In this document: positions 52,728 to 62,345 of the stretch, in pieces
Layout of the letters: the number at the start of each line of letters is the position of its first letter
How positions within the stretch are numbered: position 1 is the stretch's first letter
Assembly (NCBI RefSeq): GCF_014596565.1
Contig: NZ_NOIN01000001.1
Coordinates: 434,001 to 498,000 of the forward strand
Reading direction: 5' to 3'
Source: Pseudomonas sp. PSB18
Lineage (GTDB): Bacteria; Pseudomonadota; Gammaproteobacteria; Pseudomonadales; Pseudomonadaceae
DNA: 64,000 bases
The notes under the pieces: model-generated
Told to the model about the DNA's origin: nothing
The model's input: only the letters and a program-made list of their open reading frames with translations
Databases searched by the model: none
Program-made: the position numbers and the translations under genes

Positions 52728-54883
52728 CAGACCAAAATAGCCAGTTCTTCGCCATCCTCACCGCCATAGGCAAGGCCAAGCAGGCAAACGCCGATGCCTT
52801 GGGCATTCCCTGGACTTTTGCGCAAATGGGGGTCGGCGATGCCAACGACACAGACCCGATCCCTAACGAACAGCAAACGCAGTTGATCAACGAGCGGCGA
52901 CGAGCCCCGTTGAATCAATTGAAAGTCGATCCATCCAACCCCAACATCATCATCGCTGAGCAGGTCATTCCCGAGAACGTGGGGGGCTGGTGGATTCGTG
53001 AGGTTGGGTTGTACGACGCCGCAGGCGATCTGGTGGCTGTCGCCAATTGCGCGCCGAGCTTCAAGCCTCTACTGACGCAGGGCTCAGGCCGTACACAGGT
53101 TGTGCGGATGAATCTGATTGTTGCCAATACCGCCAACGTTGAATTGAAGATCGATCCTTCGGTTGTGCTGGCTACCCGTCAGTATGTGGATTCCAAAATC
53201 CTGGAAGAACTTTACAAGCTAGACAGCAAGCAGTCGGTACGGGTAGCAACAATCGCAAATATTGCTTTGGCAGGTCTTCAGACTATCGATGGGGTGACGT
53301 TGGTTGCAGGGGACAGGGTACTGGTGAAGAACCAATCGGCTGCCAAGGATAACGGTGTTTGGGTAGCTGACCCACAGGCTTGGAAGCGCGCACCCGACGC
53401 CGATAGTAATGCCGAGGTCACCTCCGCCTTTAAGGTCTCCGTCGAACAGGGGGTCACACAAGCGGATACACGCTGGCAACTGTTGACTGACGGCACCATT
53501 GTGGTAGGAACCACGCCGCTGAACTTTCAAAACGTAAATCAAGGCTTGGCCCCGATCAGCTCCCCGGCATTTACAAATATACCAACGGCTCCGACAGCGC
53601 CCGTCGGGACCAACACCAATCAGCTGGCGACCACGGCCTTCACCCAGGCAGCTCTTGCGGCCCTGGTGGATTCCTCGCCTGGGGCGTTGGATACGCTCAA
53701 CGAGCTTGCTGCCGCGCTGGGCGATGACCCCAATTTTGCTACGACAGTCACCAATGCGTTAGCCACTAAAGCGCCGCTGAACAATCCAGTTTTTACCGGT
53801 GATGCGCGAGCACCTACCCCGCCGGCTGGGGATATCGACAACTCGATAGCGACAACCGCCTTCGTGCAGCAGGCCTTGAGCGGCAGCAGCGTGATCAGCG
53901 TCGCAGGCTCAGGAAATATCGTGGTGACCGCCGCCCAGTTGGGGGCAGGGCTAATTGTGTTGACCGGTGCGTTGACCGGCAACAAGGTGTTAATCGTGCC
54001 CACGGCGCTGGGGCGTTATCAGATATGGAACGCCACGACCGGGAACTTTACGCTGACGGTCAAGACGGCAGCAGGGACGGGCGTCGTCGTAACTCAGGGG
54101 CAATCGTCGCTCCTGTTCAGCGACGGGGCGAATATTTACCTTCAGCAATCAGATTTCATCAATCCGATCCTGAGGGGGACGCCCAGGGCCACAAAAGCGC
54201 CGCGGTTCGATGTCAGCGATCAGATCATGACGGCCGAAGCTGTCCAGTCCAGGGGAGTCCAATACTCTGGACTTTATTCCCTGTCGGGTGCGGTACCTGG
54301 GAGTCCTTTGCACATCGGCGCCATTGTGCATTTCACCGGCGCAGGTACGAACTCCTATAGCCTGCCTGATGCAACTGGGCTGCCTTCCGGTTCGGTCATT
54401 CGGCTGCATAACTGGGGCATCTCTGCCATGGCGGTCGCGGTGCAGGGAGCTGACAAAATCCAAGAGAGCAACGACGTATTAGCGACCCCTGCTAATCGCT
54501 CGATCCCGCCTGACACCTACGTTGACTGCATCTACGTAGGTTCCAATATCTGGATGATGACCGGCACGGGTGTCGCTGGCAAAACGCGTCAGTTCGGTGC
54601 GCTGTTGGCACCAAACGGTTACCAGAGACACCCATCAGGCCTGCTGGAGCAATGGATGACGGCAAGTTTCGCGTCAGCCTTCAAGGCAGTCGTCTTCAAC
54701 TTGCCGACCGCTTTCCCTAACCAGTTCTTTGGCTGCACTGTCAGCCTGACGGATAGCGCCATTTATGACAGCAACGGTCAACCCTTCGTGGCGGGTATGC
54801 CCAACGGACTCGGGCAGGTACTTTTGCAATCTAACTATACCGCGAGCCAGTCGGCCGTCCGGGTCCACGCATTTGGCTTTTAA
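52724..54883 (+). CDS. H: Tail fibre protein H
   Basis: A 719-residue tail fibre. The N-terminal ~160 residues are the conserved baseplate-binding DUF3751-type domain (ILTAIGKAKQANADALG ... GGWWIREVGLYDAAGDLVAVANCAPSFKPLL). The middle has Ala/Thr-rich repeats, and a phage-fibre repeat (SPAFTNIPTAPTAPVGTNTNQLATTAF, SPVFTGDARAPTPPAGDIDNSIATTAFV-like) occurs twice. The C-terminal part (about 470-719) is the variable receptor-binding region, ending NYTASQSAVRVHAFGF. It determines host range. Confidence 0.92.
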   Translation: MTDQNSQFFAILTAIGKAKQANADALGIPWTFAQMGVGDANDTDPIPNEQQTQLINERRRAPLNQLKVDPSNPNIIIAEQVIPENVGGWWIREVGLYDAAGDLVAVANCAPSFKPLLTQGSGRTQVVRMNLIVANTANVELKIDPSVVLATRQYVDSKILEELYKLDSKQSVRVATIANIALAGLQTIDGVTLVAGDRVLVKNQSAAKDNGVWVADPQAWKRAPDADSNAEVTSAFKVSVEQGVTQADTRWQLLTDGTIVVGTTPLNFQNVNQGLAPISSPAFTNIPTAPTAPVGTNTNQLATTAFTQAALAALVDSSPGALDTLNELAAALGDDPNFATTVTNALATKAPLNNPVFTGDARAPTPPAGDIDNSIATTAFVQQALSGSSVISVAGSGNIVVTAAQLGAGLIVLTGALTGNKVLIVPTALGRYQIWNATTGNFTLTVKTAAGTGVVVTQGQSSLLFSDGANIYLQQSDFINPILRGTPRATKAPRFDVSDQIMTAEAVQSRGVQYSGLYSLSGAVPGSPLHIGAIVHFTGAGTNSYSLPDATGLPSGSVIRLHNWGISAMAVAVQGADKIQESNDVLATPANRSIPPDTYVDCIYVGSNIWMMTGTGVAGKTRQFGALLAPNGYQRHPSGLLEQWMTASFASAFKAVVFNLPTAFPNQFFGCTVSLTDSAIYDSNGQPFVAGMPNGLGQVLLQSNYTASQSAVRVHAFGF

Positions 54884-54892
54884 GGGGGCTTT

Positions 54893-55318
54893 ATGATTTA
54901 TTCCAGCAAGGCAACACGACTCTTTTACGACATCAGCCTGGGTGGCGAGCTGCCAGCTGATGCGATTGAGATATCGGTCGAATTGCACCAAGAGCTGCTG
55001 AACGGTCAGATGGCTAACAAGACCATCAATTTTGATACTGAGCCCCCTTCGCTGATGGAGCGCCCGCCGGTGCCCACCGAGCAACTGTCCGAGATAGAAC
55101 GTGGTTGGCGGGCGGCACAGCTGTCAGCTACAGACGGCGTGGTTGCGCGCCACCGTGACGAATCCGAAAGCGGTATGAGCACCACGCTCACTGCGGACCA
55201 GTACGTCGCGCTCCAGGTATACCGACGCCAACTGCGTGATTGGCCGCAAGCGGGCCAGTTTCCCATGGCAGAGCATCGGCCAGTGGCCCCACTCTGGCTC
55301 GCCGAGCACACTCATTAA
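54893..55318 (+). CDS. G: Tail fibre assembly chaperone (P2 gpG-like)
   Basis: A 141-residue tail fibre assembly protein (YSSKATRLFYDISLGGELPADAIEISVELHQELLNGQ ... LQVYRRQLRDWPQAGQFP), which helps the H fibre fold. AAGGGGGC precedes the ATG ten bases after H. In P2 the fun(Z) moron follows G; here there is none, only about 120 non-coding bases with a GC-rich hairpin. Confidence 0.88.
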   Translation: MIYSSKATRLFYDISLGGELPADAIEISVELHQELLNGQMANKTINFDTEPPSLMERPPVPTEQLSEIERGWRAAQLSATDGVVARHRDESESGMSTTLTADQYVALQVYRRQLRDWPQAGQFPMAEHRPVAPLWLAEHTH

Positions 55319-55437
55319 CGACCTGTATGCCAGCCTTATCCCTGTAACCTCCCTCACTACAAACTGCCGCGCTCGCCCAGCCGGCGCGCGCGCGGCAGCC
55401 TGTGCACTGTCATCCCAATCACTGCGCAGGCAAACCC

Positions 55438-56607
55438 ATGGCCGATTATCTTCACGGCGTGCGGGTCATCGAACTCAACGACGGCACCCGCCCCATTCGC
55501 ACCATCCCCACCGCTGTTATCGGCATGGTCTGCACGGCCGACGACGCTGATGCCACCGTTTTCCCGCTCGATACACCGGTACTGCTGACCAATGTTCAAA
55601 CCGCCGTCGGCAAAGCCGGCACCACCGGCACACTGGCGAAGAGTCTTCAGGCAATCGCCGATCAGACCAAACCCTACACCATCGTTGTGCGGGTGAAGGA
55701 AGGCGAAACCGAGGCAGAAACCACCAGCGCCTTGATCGGCACCACTACAGCCGAGGGCAAATACACCGGAATGAAAGCCTTGCTCGCGGCGAAGGCTCGC
55801 GTTGGCATGGTGCCGCGCATTCTGGGTGTACCTGGCCTCGACAGCCTGCCAGTAGCCACCGCCCTGGTCACCATCGCTCAGCAGTTGCGCGGCTTTGCCT
55901 ACGTCAGCGCCTGGGGCTGCAAAACCAAGGAAGAGGTGGTCGCTTACCGGGACAACTTCGGTGCCCGCGAAGTCATGGTCATCTGGCCTGAGTTCCAGAA
56001 CTGGAGCACCGTTACCAACGCGACCGTCACCGCCTCGGCTGTGGCCCGAGCATTGGGCCTGCGCGCCAAGATCGATCAGGAAGTGGGCTGGCACAAAACC
56101 CTGTCTAACGTCGCGGTCAACGGCGTCACCGGCATCAGCGCCGACGTGTTCTGGGATCTGCAAAACCCGGCCACCGACGCCAACTACCTCAACAGCAACG
56201 AAGTCACCACGCTCATCAACGAAGGCGGCTTTCGCTTCTGGGGCAGCCGCACCACCAGCGAAGACCCGTTGTTTGCCTTTGAGAACTACACCCGCACCGC
56301 GCAGATCCTTGCCGACACCATGGCCGAAGCGCACATGTGGGCCGTGGACAAGCCCATGCACGCCTCCCTGGTGCGCGACATCATCGAAGGAATCAACGCC
56401 AAGTTCCGCGAGTTGATCGCGGCGGGCTACCTGATTGGCGGTAAGTGCTGGTACCCAGACGACGCCAACGACAAGGACACGCTCAAGGCCGGCAAGCTGT
56501 TCCTGGACTACGACTACACGCCGGTACCGCCGCTGGAAGACCTCACGTTGCGGCAACGCATCACCGACCGCTACCTGATCGACTTCGCCAGCAAGATCAA
56601 CAGCTAA
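55438..56607 (+). CDS. FI: Tail sheath protein (P2 gpFI)
   Basis: A 389-residue contractile sheath protein (DYLHGVRVIELNDGTRPIRTIPTAVIGMV ... FGAREVMVIWPEFQNW ... DVFWDLQNPATDANYLNSNEVTTLI). Many subunits wrap the tail tube and contract on infection. Start at ATG 55438. A CTCCCC/GGGGAG hairpin (56615-56630) separates it from the tube gene and may tune their relative levels. Confidence 0.96.
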   Translation: MADYLHGVRVIELNDGTRPIRTIPTAVIGMVCTADDADATVFPLDTPVLLTNVQTAVGKAGTTGTLAKSLQAIADQTKPYTIVVRVKEGETEAETTSALIGTTTAEGKYTGMKALLAAKARVGMVPRILGVPGLDSLPVATALVTIAQQLRGFAYVSAWGCKTKEEVVAYRDNFGAREVMVIWPEFQNWSTVTNATVTASAVARALGLRAKIDQEVGWHKTLSNVAVNGVTGISADVFWDLQNPATDANYLNSNEVTTLINEGGFRFWGSRTTSEDPLFAFENYTRTAQILADTMAEAHMWAVDKPMHASLVRDIIEGINAKFRELIAAGYLIGGKCWYPDDANDKDTLKAGKLFLDYDYTPVPPLEDLTLRQRITDRYLIDFASKINS

Positions 56608-56664
56608 CCCGGGCCTCCCCGCTAGGGGAGCTGACCCCGTGCCAGAGCAACGGAGAACCCCACC

Positions 56665-57180
56665 ATGGCCATGCCCCGCAAACTCAAGAACCTCAACCTG
56701 TTCAACGACGCCAATAGCTACCTCGGCGTGGTCAAGTCCGTCACCCTGCCGCCGCTCGGCCGCAAGATGGAAGCCTATCGCGGCGGCGGCATGAACGGCC
56801 CGGTCAAGGCCGACCTTGGCTTCTCGGACGACGGTATCCAGTTCGAATGGAAGACCGGCGGCCTGGATCTGATTGCCCTCAAACAGTTCGGCGCCGTGAA
56901 TGCCTCGGGTATCGCGTTGCGCTTTACGGGTGCTTTCCAGCAGGACGACACCGAAGAAGTCAGCGCCGTGGAGGTTGTCATGCGCGGCCGGCATGAAACC
57001 ATAGAAATGGGCGATGCACAGCCAGGCGAAGACACCGAGCACAGCATCACCACTACCTGCACCTATTACAAACTGATCGTCGATAACGAAGAAATCATCG
57101 AAATCGACCTGCTCAACTTCATTGAGAACGTGAACGGCGTGGACATGCTGGACAAGCAGCGCCAAGCCCTCGGCATCTGA
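56665..57180 (+). CDS. FII: Tail tube protein (P2 gpFII)
   Basis: A 171-residue major tail tube protein (MPRKLKNLNLFNDANSYLGVVKSVTLPPL ... KMEAYRGGGMNGPVKADLGF). A perfect 18-base palindrome (57186-57203, CCGCCCCGATCGGGGCGG) follows the stop and could act as an mRNA-stabilising or attenuating hairpin before gene E. Confidence 0.96.
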   Translation: MAMPRKLKNLNLFNDANSYLGVVKSVTLPPLGRKMEAYRGGGMNGPVKADLGFSDDGIQFEWKTGGLDLIALKQFGAVNASGIALRFTGAFQQDDTEEVSAVEVVMRGRHETIEMGDAQPGEDTEHSITTTCTYYKLIVDNEEIIEIDLLNFIENVNGVDMLDKQRQALGI

Positions 57181-57185
57181 CCCTC

Positions 57186-57203
57186 CCGCCCCGATCGGGG
57201 CGG
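57186..57203. promoter_or_regulatory. GC-rich palindrome between FII and E
   Basis: CCGCCCCGATCGGGGCGG is perfectly self-complementary. Without a T-tract it is more likely an attenuator or an mRNA 3'-end stabiliser than a full terminator. Confidence 0.45.
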
Positions 57204-57228
57204 TTCATCCCGCAAGCTGGAGCCAAAC

Positions 57229-57558
57229 ATGAAACCTGAAGATACCCTCGAAGCGCTGCCCCCGGTTGACGACAACACAGTCACCCTGGACACCCCGATC
57301 ATCCGTGGCAAGACCTTGATCGACGCCATCACCCTGCGCAAACCACAATCCGGCGAGCTGCGCGGCGTGCAGTTGGTCGAGCTGCTGAACATGGACGTAG
57401 CCACCCTCATCAAGATCCTGCCGCGTATCAGTAGCCCAGGCATCACGGCACCCGAAGCCGCCTGCATGGACCCGGCCGACCTGCTCGCCTGTGGTAGTAA
57501 GATTTCCGGTTTTTTGTTGCAGAAGTCGGTGAAGACGGACGCGTCCCTCGTTGCGTAG
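57229..57558 (+). CDS. E: Tail assembly chaperone E (P2 gpE)
   Basis: A 109-residue tail assembly chaperone (VTLDTPIIRGKTLIDAITLRKPQSGELRGVQLVELLNMD). It is made with a -1 frameshifted longer form. The slippery heptamer T TTT TTG lies at 57510-57516 in the E frame. E protects the tape measure during tube assembly. Confidence 0.92.
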   Translation: MKPEDTLEALPPVDDNTVTLDTPIIRGKTLIDAITLRKPQSGELRGVQLVELLNMDVATLIKILPRISSPGITAPEAACMDPADLLACGSKISGFLLQKSVKTDASLVA

Positions 57559-57686
57559 AAGACGCCATGGCCGATCTGGCCGTGGTTTTTCACTGGGCAC
57601 CAGCTGACATGGACCAGCTGGGCCTTCAAGAGCTGATGGAGTGGCGCGAGCGCGCCCGGGTGCGGAGTTCCACCGATGGCGAATGA
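57229..57686 (+). CDS. Frameshift product E+E'
   Basis: Slippage of one base back at T TTT TTG (57510-57516) joins E to a -1 frame that stays open through VAEVGEDGRVPRCVEDAMADLAVVFHWAPADMDQL... to TGA at 57684-57686. The tail of this frame is the GpE-family E' sequence, which alone would start at ATG 57567 (39 residues). P2 uses the same heptamer in the same place. The extension carries the tape-measure-binding part and overlaps gene T by 11 bases. Confidence 0.85.
57510..57516 (+). promoter_or_regulatory. Programmed -1 frameshift site T TTT TTG
   Basis: X XXY YYZ heptamer in the correct phase with the E frame (GGT TTT TTG). The downstream -1 frame is open to E'. Confidence 0.85.
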
Positions 57687-60618
57687 CTTAAAACTTCAGG
57701 TGCTGCTCAATGCCATCGACAAGGCGAGCGGCCCCCTGAAGGCCATCAACAACGGCAGCATCGGGGCCGCCCGCGCCCTCAAGGAAGCCCGCGACCGCCT
57801 CAAGGAACTCAACGCTCAACAGAAGGACGTCAGCGCCTGGCGCACCCAGCGCGCTGCCGCCGAGCAAACCGAGCAAGCCCTCGTCGCCGCCCGCGACAAA
57901 GTGCGGGCCCTGTCCCAACAGTTCGCCGCTACCGGCGCGCCAACCAAGGCCATGACCAGGGACTTCCGTGCAGCCGTTCGCGAAGCGCAGAAGCTCAAGG
58001 AACAACATCAACAACAGGGTGAACAGCTCCAGGTCCTGCGCAGCAAACTGCAAGGCGCCGGTATCAGCACCAAGAACCTGAGCAGCCACGAACGCCAGCT
58101 GCGCGAGCAAATCAGCGCCACCAACGCCAGCATCAGCGAACAGGGCAAACGCCTGGTCGCGTTGAATGCTCAGCAAAAGCGCCTTGCCATCGAGCGCGCC
58201 AAGCTGGAGAAAACACAGAACCTCGCCGGCAACATGGCTATGAACGGCGCCGCCGGCCTGGGTGTGGGGTATGCAGCGAGTCGGCCGGTGGCTAAGGCCA
58301 TCGGTGCCTTTGCGCCAAACGAGGACTCGGCCACGCAACTCAAGGTTTCGATGATGGACGGCACCGGCAAGGTGTCTGAAGACTTCCAAAAAATCACCGA
58401 CCTGGCGACCAAGCTGGGCGACCGCCTGCCCGGTACCACGGCCGACTTCCAGGAAATGATGACCATGCTGCGGCGCCAGGGCCTGAGCGCGCAGAGCATT
58501 CTCGGCGGCACCGGTGAAGCGGCCGCGTACCTGGGCGTTCAGTTGCAGATGCCCGTAACCGCCGCGGCTGAATTCGCCGCGAAGATGCAGGACGCCACCC
58601 GAACATCCGAAAAAGACATGATGGCGTTGATGGACATCATTCAGCGCGGGTTCTACTCCGGCGTTGACCCAACCAACATGCTTCAAGGTTTCAGCAAGAT
58701 CGCGCCGGTCATGGACACCATCAAGAAGTCGGGCATCGACGCTGCTGCCGAGCTGGCCCCGCTGTTGATCATGATGGACCAGGCTGGCATGGAAGGCGGT
58801 GCGGCCGGTAACGCCTACCGCAAGATCTTCCAGGCTGGCCTGGATAAGGACGGGATCAAGGACGTCAACAAAATCATGGAGCTGGAAGGCAAAAAAATCC
58901 GCTTCAAGTTCACCGACGACAAAGGCAACTTCGCCGGCCTGGAGAACCTGTTCGCCCAGGTCGAAAAACTTAAATCACTGAACGACGAAGACCGCACGTC
59001 CACGATCAAACTGCTGTTCGGCGACGACTCCGAAACCATGACCACCTTGAACACCATGATGAACAAGGGAATCGCGGGTTATCGGGAAGTGCAACAGAAG
59101 CTTCAAAACCAGGCCGACCTGCGCAAGCGAGTCAACGAACAGCTCGCCACGCTCACCAACGTCATGGAGGCCGCAGAAGGCAGCTTCACCAACGCCCTGG
59201 CTGAGTTCGGCGCCGCCGTTGCGCCCGAGCTGAAACAGATCATCACCACCCTCGGAGAGGTCGCTAACAGCGTTGGTGCCTGGGCTCGTGAAAACCCGAG
59301 ACTGGCGGGCGGGCTGGTGAAGGTTGTAGCGGCTGTTGCAGGCCTGGCCTTCGTGTTTGGTGGCCTGGCCTTGACGATGGCGAGTCTGCTCGGCCCTTTC
59401 GCCATGGTCCGGTACGGCATGGGCATGTTTGGCATTCGCCTGGGCATCGTGAAGGCCCAGTTGATAGGCACGCGCACCGCAGCAGCAGGCGCCGGAGCCA
59501 ACATTGGTAGGCTTGGGAAAGTCTGGCGGTCCCTGGTAGCCACTCGCTCAGCGGGTGGTTTGCTCAGTGCGTTACCCGCTTTCGTCAGCAGCGCCCGCCT
59601 GGCTGCCGCCAGCGTGCTGCCGATGCTCGGCGGCGCGATCAGTGCCGTCGGTACCGCCATCATGGCGACGCCCATCGGCTGGCTGCTGGCGGCTATCGCA
59701 GCCCTGGTTGCGGCGGGAGTGTTGGTCTACAAGTATTGGAACCCCATCAAGGGCTTTTTCCTCGGCTTCTGGCAGGGCCTGGTTGGGGCATTGCAACCAG
59801 TGCTCGATAGTTTCGCGGGGCTCGGTCAATCGCTGCTGAACCTGGGCCAAGTCGTGATGACTCTGCCAGGTGTCGGCGCAGCCATGGAGCTTCTGGGCAG
59901 TATCGCCCGTCCGTTGTTCAGTTTGATCTCGGATGGTGTCAGCAGTCTGATCAACTGGTTCGGCCAGCTACTCACCCCCGTCGAAGACGTCGGCGGCGCG
60001 GCTCAGTCAATGGGCGAGCGTTTTGGCGCTGTCATCGGCAACATGCTCAGCCTTTTGTTGGGTCTACCCGCACAGTTCGCTGAACTGGGTACGCAGATGA
60101 TTCAAGGTCTGGCAAATGGCATCACCAACAGCCTGACCGTAGCCAAGGAGGCCATCACCGGCGCTGGCGATGCGGTCATCGGTTGGTTCAAGGAAAAGCT
60201 CGACATCCACAGCCCTTCGCGTGTGTTCGCGGAGCTGGGCGGCTTCACCATGGCAGGCTTGGCCCAGGGGCTTGAGGGCAGTCAAAACGGGCCGCTGAGC
60301 GCCATGACCAGTCTGAGTAAACAGCTCACGGCAGCCGGCACCCTGGCCCTCGGCGCAACTGCCACGCCTTTGGGGGCAATGCCGTTGCCGCAATTCCCGA
60401 ATGGGGCCGCCACCTCTTCGCTGTCGATCGATGATCGTGCGCCAATCAGCCCTACCCCGGCGCCGGTCCATGACAGCCACGACACCTACGAAATCAACAT
60501 CCACACGACGCCTGGCATGGACGCCCAGGCGATCAGCCGCGCCGTGCGGTCCGAGCTGGCACGAATCGCCAGTGAAAAAGCAGCCCGCCAGCGCAGCAAA
60601 CTGTCCGATTTGGAGTAA
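57676..60618 (+). CDS. T: Tail tape measure protein (P2 gpT)
   Basis: A 980-residue tape measure that sets tail length. Coiled coils occupy about residues 15-190 (SIGAARALKEARDRLKELNAQQK ...), followed by the TMP core (DLATKLGDRLPGTTADFQEMMTMLRRQGLS ...), a hydrophobic block (about 545-770) with several membrane-like helices, and a C-terminal IHSPSRVFAELGGFTMAGLAQGL motif. It is longer than P2 gpT (815 aa), predicting a somewhat longer tail. Confidence 0.95.
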   Translation: MANDLKLQVLLNAIDKASGPLKAINNGSIGAARALKEARDRLKELNAQQKDVSAWRTQRAAAEQTEQALVAARDKVRALSQQFAATGAPTKAMTRDFRAAVREAQKLKEQHQQQGEQLQVLRSKLQGAGISTKNLSSHERQLREQISATNASISEQGKRLVALNAQQKRLAIERAKLEKTQNLAGNMAMNGAAGLGVGYAASRPVAKAIGAFAPNEDSATQLKVSMMDGTGKVSEDFQKITDLATKLGDRLPGTTADFQEMMTMLRRQGLSAQSILGGTGEAAAYLGVQLQMPVTAAAEFAAKMQDATRTSEKDMMALMDIIQRGFYSGVDPTNMLQGFSKIAPVMDTIKKSGIDAAAELAPLLIMMDQAGMEGGAAGNAYRKIFQAGLDKDGIKDVNKIMELEGKKIRFKFTDDKGNFAGLENLFAQVEKLKSLNDEDRTSTIKLLFGDDSETMTTLNTMMNKGIAGYREVQQKLQNQADLRKRVNEQLATLTNVMEAAEGSFTNALAEFGAAVAPELKQIITTLGEVANSVGAWARENPRLAGGLVKVVAAVAGLAFVFGGLALTMASLLGPFAMVRYGMGMFGIRLGIVKAQLIGTRTAAAGAGANIGRLGKVWRSLVATRSAGGLLSALPAFVSSARLAAASVLPMLGGAISAVGTAIMATPIGWLLAAIAALVAAGVLVYKYWNPIKGFFLGFWQGLVGALQPVLDSFAGLGQSLLNLGQVVMTLPGVGAAMELLGSIARPLFSLISDGVSSLINWFGQLLTPVEDVGGAAQSMGERFGAVIGNMLSLLLGLPAQFAELGTQMIQGLANGITNSLTVAKEAITGAGDAVIGWFKEKLDIHSPSRVFAELGGFTMAGLAQGLEGSQNGPLSAMTSLSKQLTAAGTLALGATATPLGAMPLPQFPNGAATSSLSIDDRAPISPTPAPVHDSHDTYEINIHTTPGMDAQAISRAVRSELARIASEKAARQRSKLSDLE

Positions 60619-60624
60619 ACCCCC

Positions 60625-61065
60625 ATGATGCTTGCCTTGGGCATGTTCGTGTTCAGCCTGTCCACCGCCGCCTATCAGGAGCTGCAACGCCAAACCGATT
60701 GGCGCCATGCCAGCAACAGTCGCGTTGGCGCCGCTCCCGCTCGACAGTTTGTCGGGCGCGGCGACGATGCCATCACCCTCCCCGGCGTCATCCTGCCGGA
60801 GCTGGCCGGCAGCGCCTTGAGCCTCGACGCCCTGCGCCTGATGGCAAACACCGGCAAGGCGTGGCCGATGGTAGAGGGCAGCGGCCGGATCTACGGCCTG
60901 TGGATTATCGAGAGCCTTAGCGAAACCAAAACCGTCTTCTTCCGCGACGGCACTCCACGGCGCATCGAGTTCTCAATCAGCCTCAAACGGATCGACGACG
61001 ACCGTATTGACCTGCTCGGCGCTGGCACCAGCGCGGGCGTCAACATCCTGAGGGCGTTGCTGTGA
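60625..61065 (+). CDS. U: Tail protein U
   Basis: A 146-residue phage tail terminator-type protein U (LGMFVFSLSTAAYQELQRQTDWRH ... LPGVILPELAGSALSLDALRLMANTGKAWPM). Its stop overlaps the GTG start of gene D. Confidence 0.93.
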   Translation: MMLALGMFVFSLSTAAYQELQRQTDWRHASNSRVGAAPARQFVGRGDDAITLPGVILPELAGSALSLDALRLMANTGKAWPMVEGSGRIYGLWIIESLSETKTVFFRDGTPRRIEFSISLKRIDDDRIDLLGAGTSAGVNILRALL

Positions 61066-62330
61066 TCGATGCGGCCCTGTCCAAAGTCACCGGGTACATC
61101 GAAGACCTGGTCGAGCGCTACCGCCGCGACGCCGCTTACCCGATGCCGGCGTTTCGCGTCACGGTCGATGGCAACGATATCGCCCAGTTGATCAGTCCAC
61201 GGCTAATGAGTCTGGAGCTGACCGACAATCGCGGGATCGAGGCAGACCAACTCAGCATCACCCTCAGCGACCACGACGGCCTGCTGGCGATCCCGCCCAA
61301 GGGCGCGGTCATTCGGTTGTGGCTGGGCTGGAGCGATACAGGCCTAGTAGACAAAGGCACCTACACGGTCGATGAAACCGAGCATAGCGGCGCGCCGGAT
61401 GTATTGAGCATTCGCGCCCGCTCGGCAGACCTTCGCAAAGGTTTGAAGACCAAGCGTGAGCGCAGCTGGAGCAATACCACCCTCGGCGACGTCCTGGGCG
61501 ACATCGCACTGGGCAACGGCCTCACCGCCACCATTGCCGGCACCCTGGACGGGTTGCCCATCCTGCAGTTGGACCAGGCCAACGAATCAGACGCCAACCT
61601 GATCAGCCGCGTGGGGGAAGAGTTCGATGCCGTGGTCACGGTCAAGGCCGGTTGCCTGCTATGCCTGCCAGCGGGGGGCGGTAAGACGGCCACCGGAGCC
61701 GAACTGCCGCATATCACCCTCACCCGCGCCGACGGCGACCAACACCGCTACCTGCAAGCGGACCGCGACAGCTACGACGGCGTGCGCGCCTATTTCTACG
61801 ACGTGAACAGTGCGAAGAAACAGGAGGCCATTGCTGGCGGTGGGGAAAACCTGAAAGACCTGCGCCATACCTTCAGCGATCGACAGTCTGCTCTGCGTGC
61901 CGCCCGGGCTGAATTCAACCGATTGCAACGTGGTAGCGCGACGCTCAGCTACACCCTCGCCCGGGGACGGCCTGACCTCATTCCAGAACTGACCTACACG
62001 CTCCAGGGCGTGAAGCCGGAGATTGACGAGATCATCTGGTACGGCGGCAATGTGCAGCACACTCTCAGCCCGGACAATGGATACACCGTCAGCCTGGAGC
62101 TAGAGAGCAAACTGCCCGAGGATACGGTTGAAGGGTTGGCAGAGGAAAATAAAGGGAATTACACAGGGATCGTCGCGTACTACCGCGACAAAAAAACAGG
62201 TAAGGAAAAAATTGTAACGGCGGGGGAACAGAGTAAGCCAAGGCGGCTCAGGTGGCTCTATTCCACTGAACGCACAGCGAAGCGGGCGGTAGACAGGGAG
62301 TGGAGAAAACTACAAATACAAGGCAGATAG
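61062..62330 (+). CDS. D: Baseplate hub / late control protein D
   Basis: A 422-residue gpD, structurally like T4 gp27 hub (FRVTVDGNDIAQLISPRLMSLELTDNRGIEADQLSITLSDHDG). It begins with GTG in a GTGA overlap with U. The C-terminal 70 residues (about 350-422) are Lys-rich and less GC-rich, ending STERTAKRAVDREWRKLQIQGR. It is the last tail gene; in P2 the ogr activator follows, but here a reverse-strand cassette begins 15 bases later. Confidence 0.93.
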   Translation: MIDAALSKVTGYIEDLVERYRRDAAYPMPAFRVTVDGNDIAQLISPRLMSLELTDNRGIEADQLSITLSDHDGLLAIPPKGAVIRLWLGWSDTGLVDKGTYTVDETEHSGAPDVLSIRARSADLRKGLKTKRERSWSNTTLGDVLGDIALGNGLTATIAGTLDGLPILQLDQANESDANLISRVGEEFDAVVTVKAGCLLCLPAGGGKTATGAELPHITLTRADGDQHRYLQADRDSYDGVRAYFYDVNSAKKQEAIAGGGENLKDLRHTFSDRQSALRAARAEFNRLQRGSATLSYTLARGRPDLIPELTYTLQGVKPEIDEIIWYGGNVQHTLSPDNGYTVSLELESKLPEDTVEGLAEENKGNYTGIVAYYRDKKTGKEKIVTAGEQSKPRRLRWLYSTERTAKRAVDREWRKLQIQGR

Positions 62331-62345
62331 ACTGAAAGGTATCTG

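Noticed and set aside
55357..57165. 602-codon reverse frame across FI and FII
   Set aside because: Shadow of the sheath and tube genes, which are unmistakable on the forward strand.
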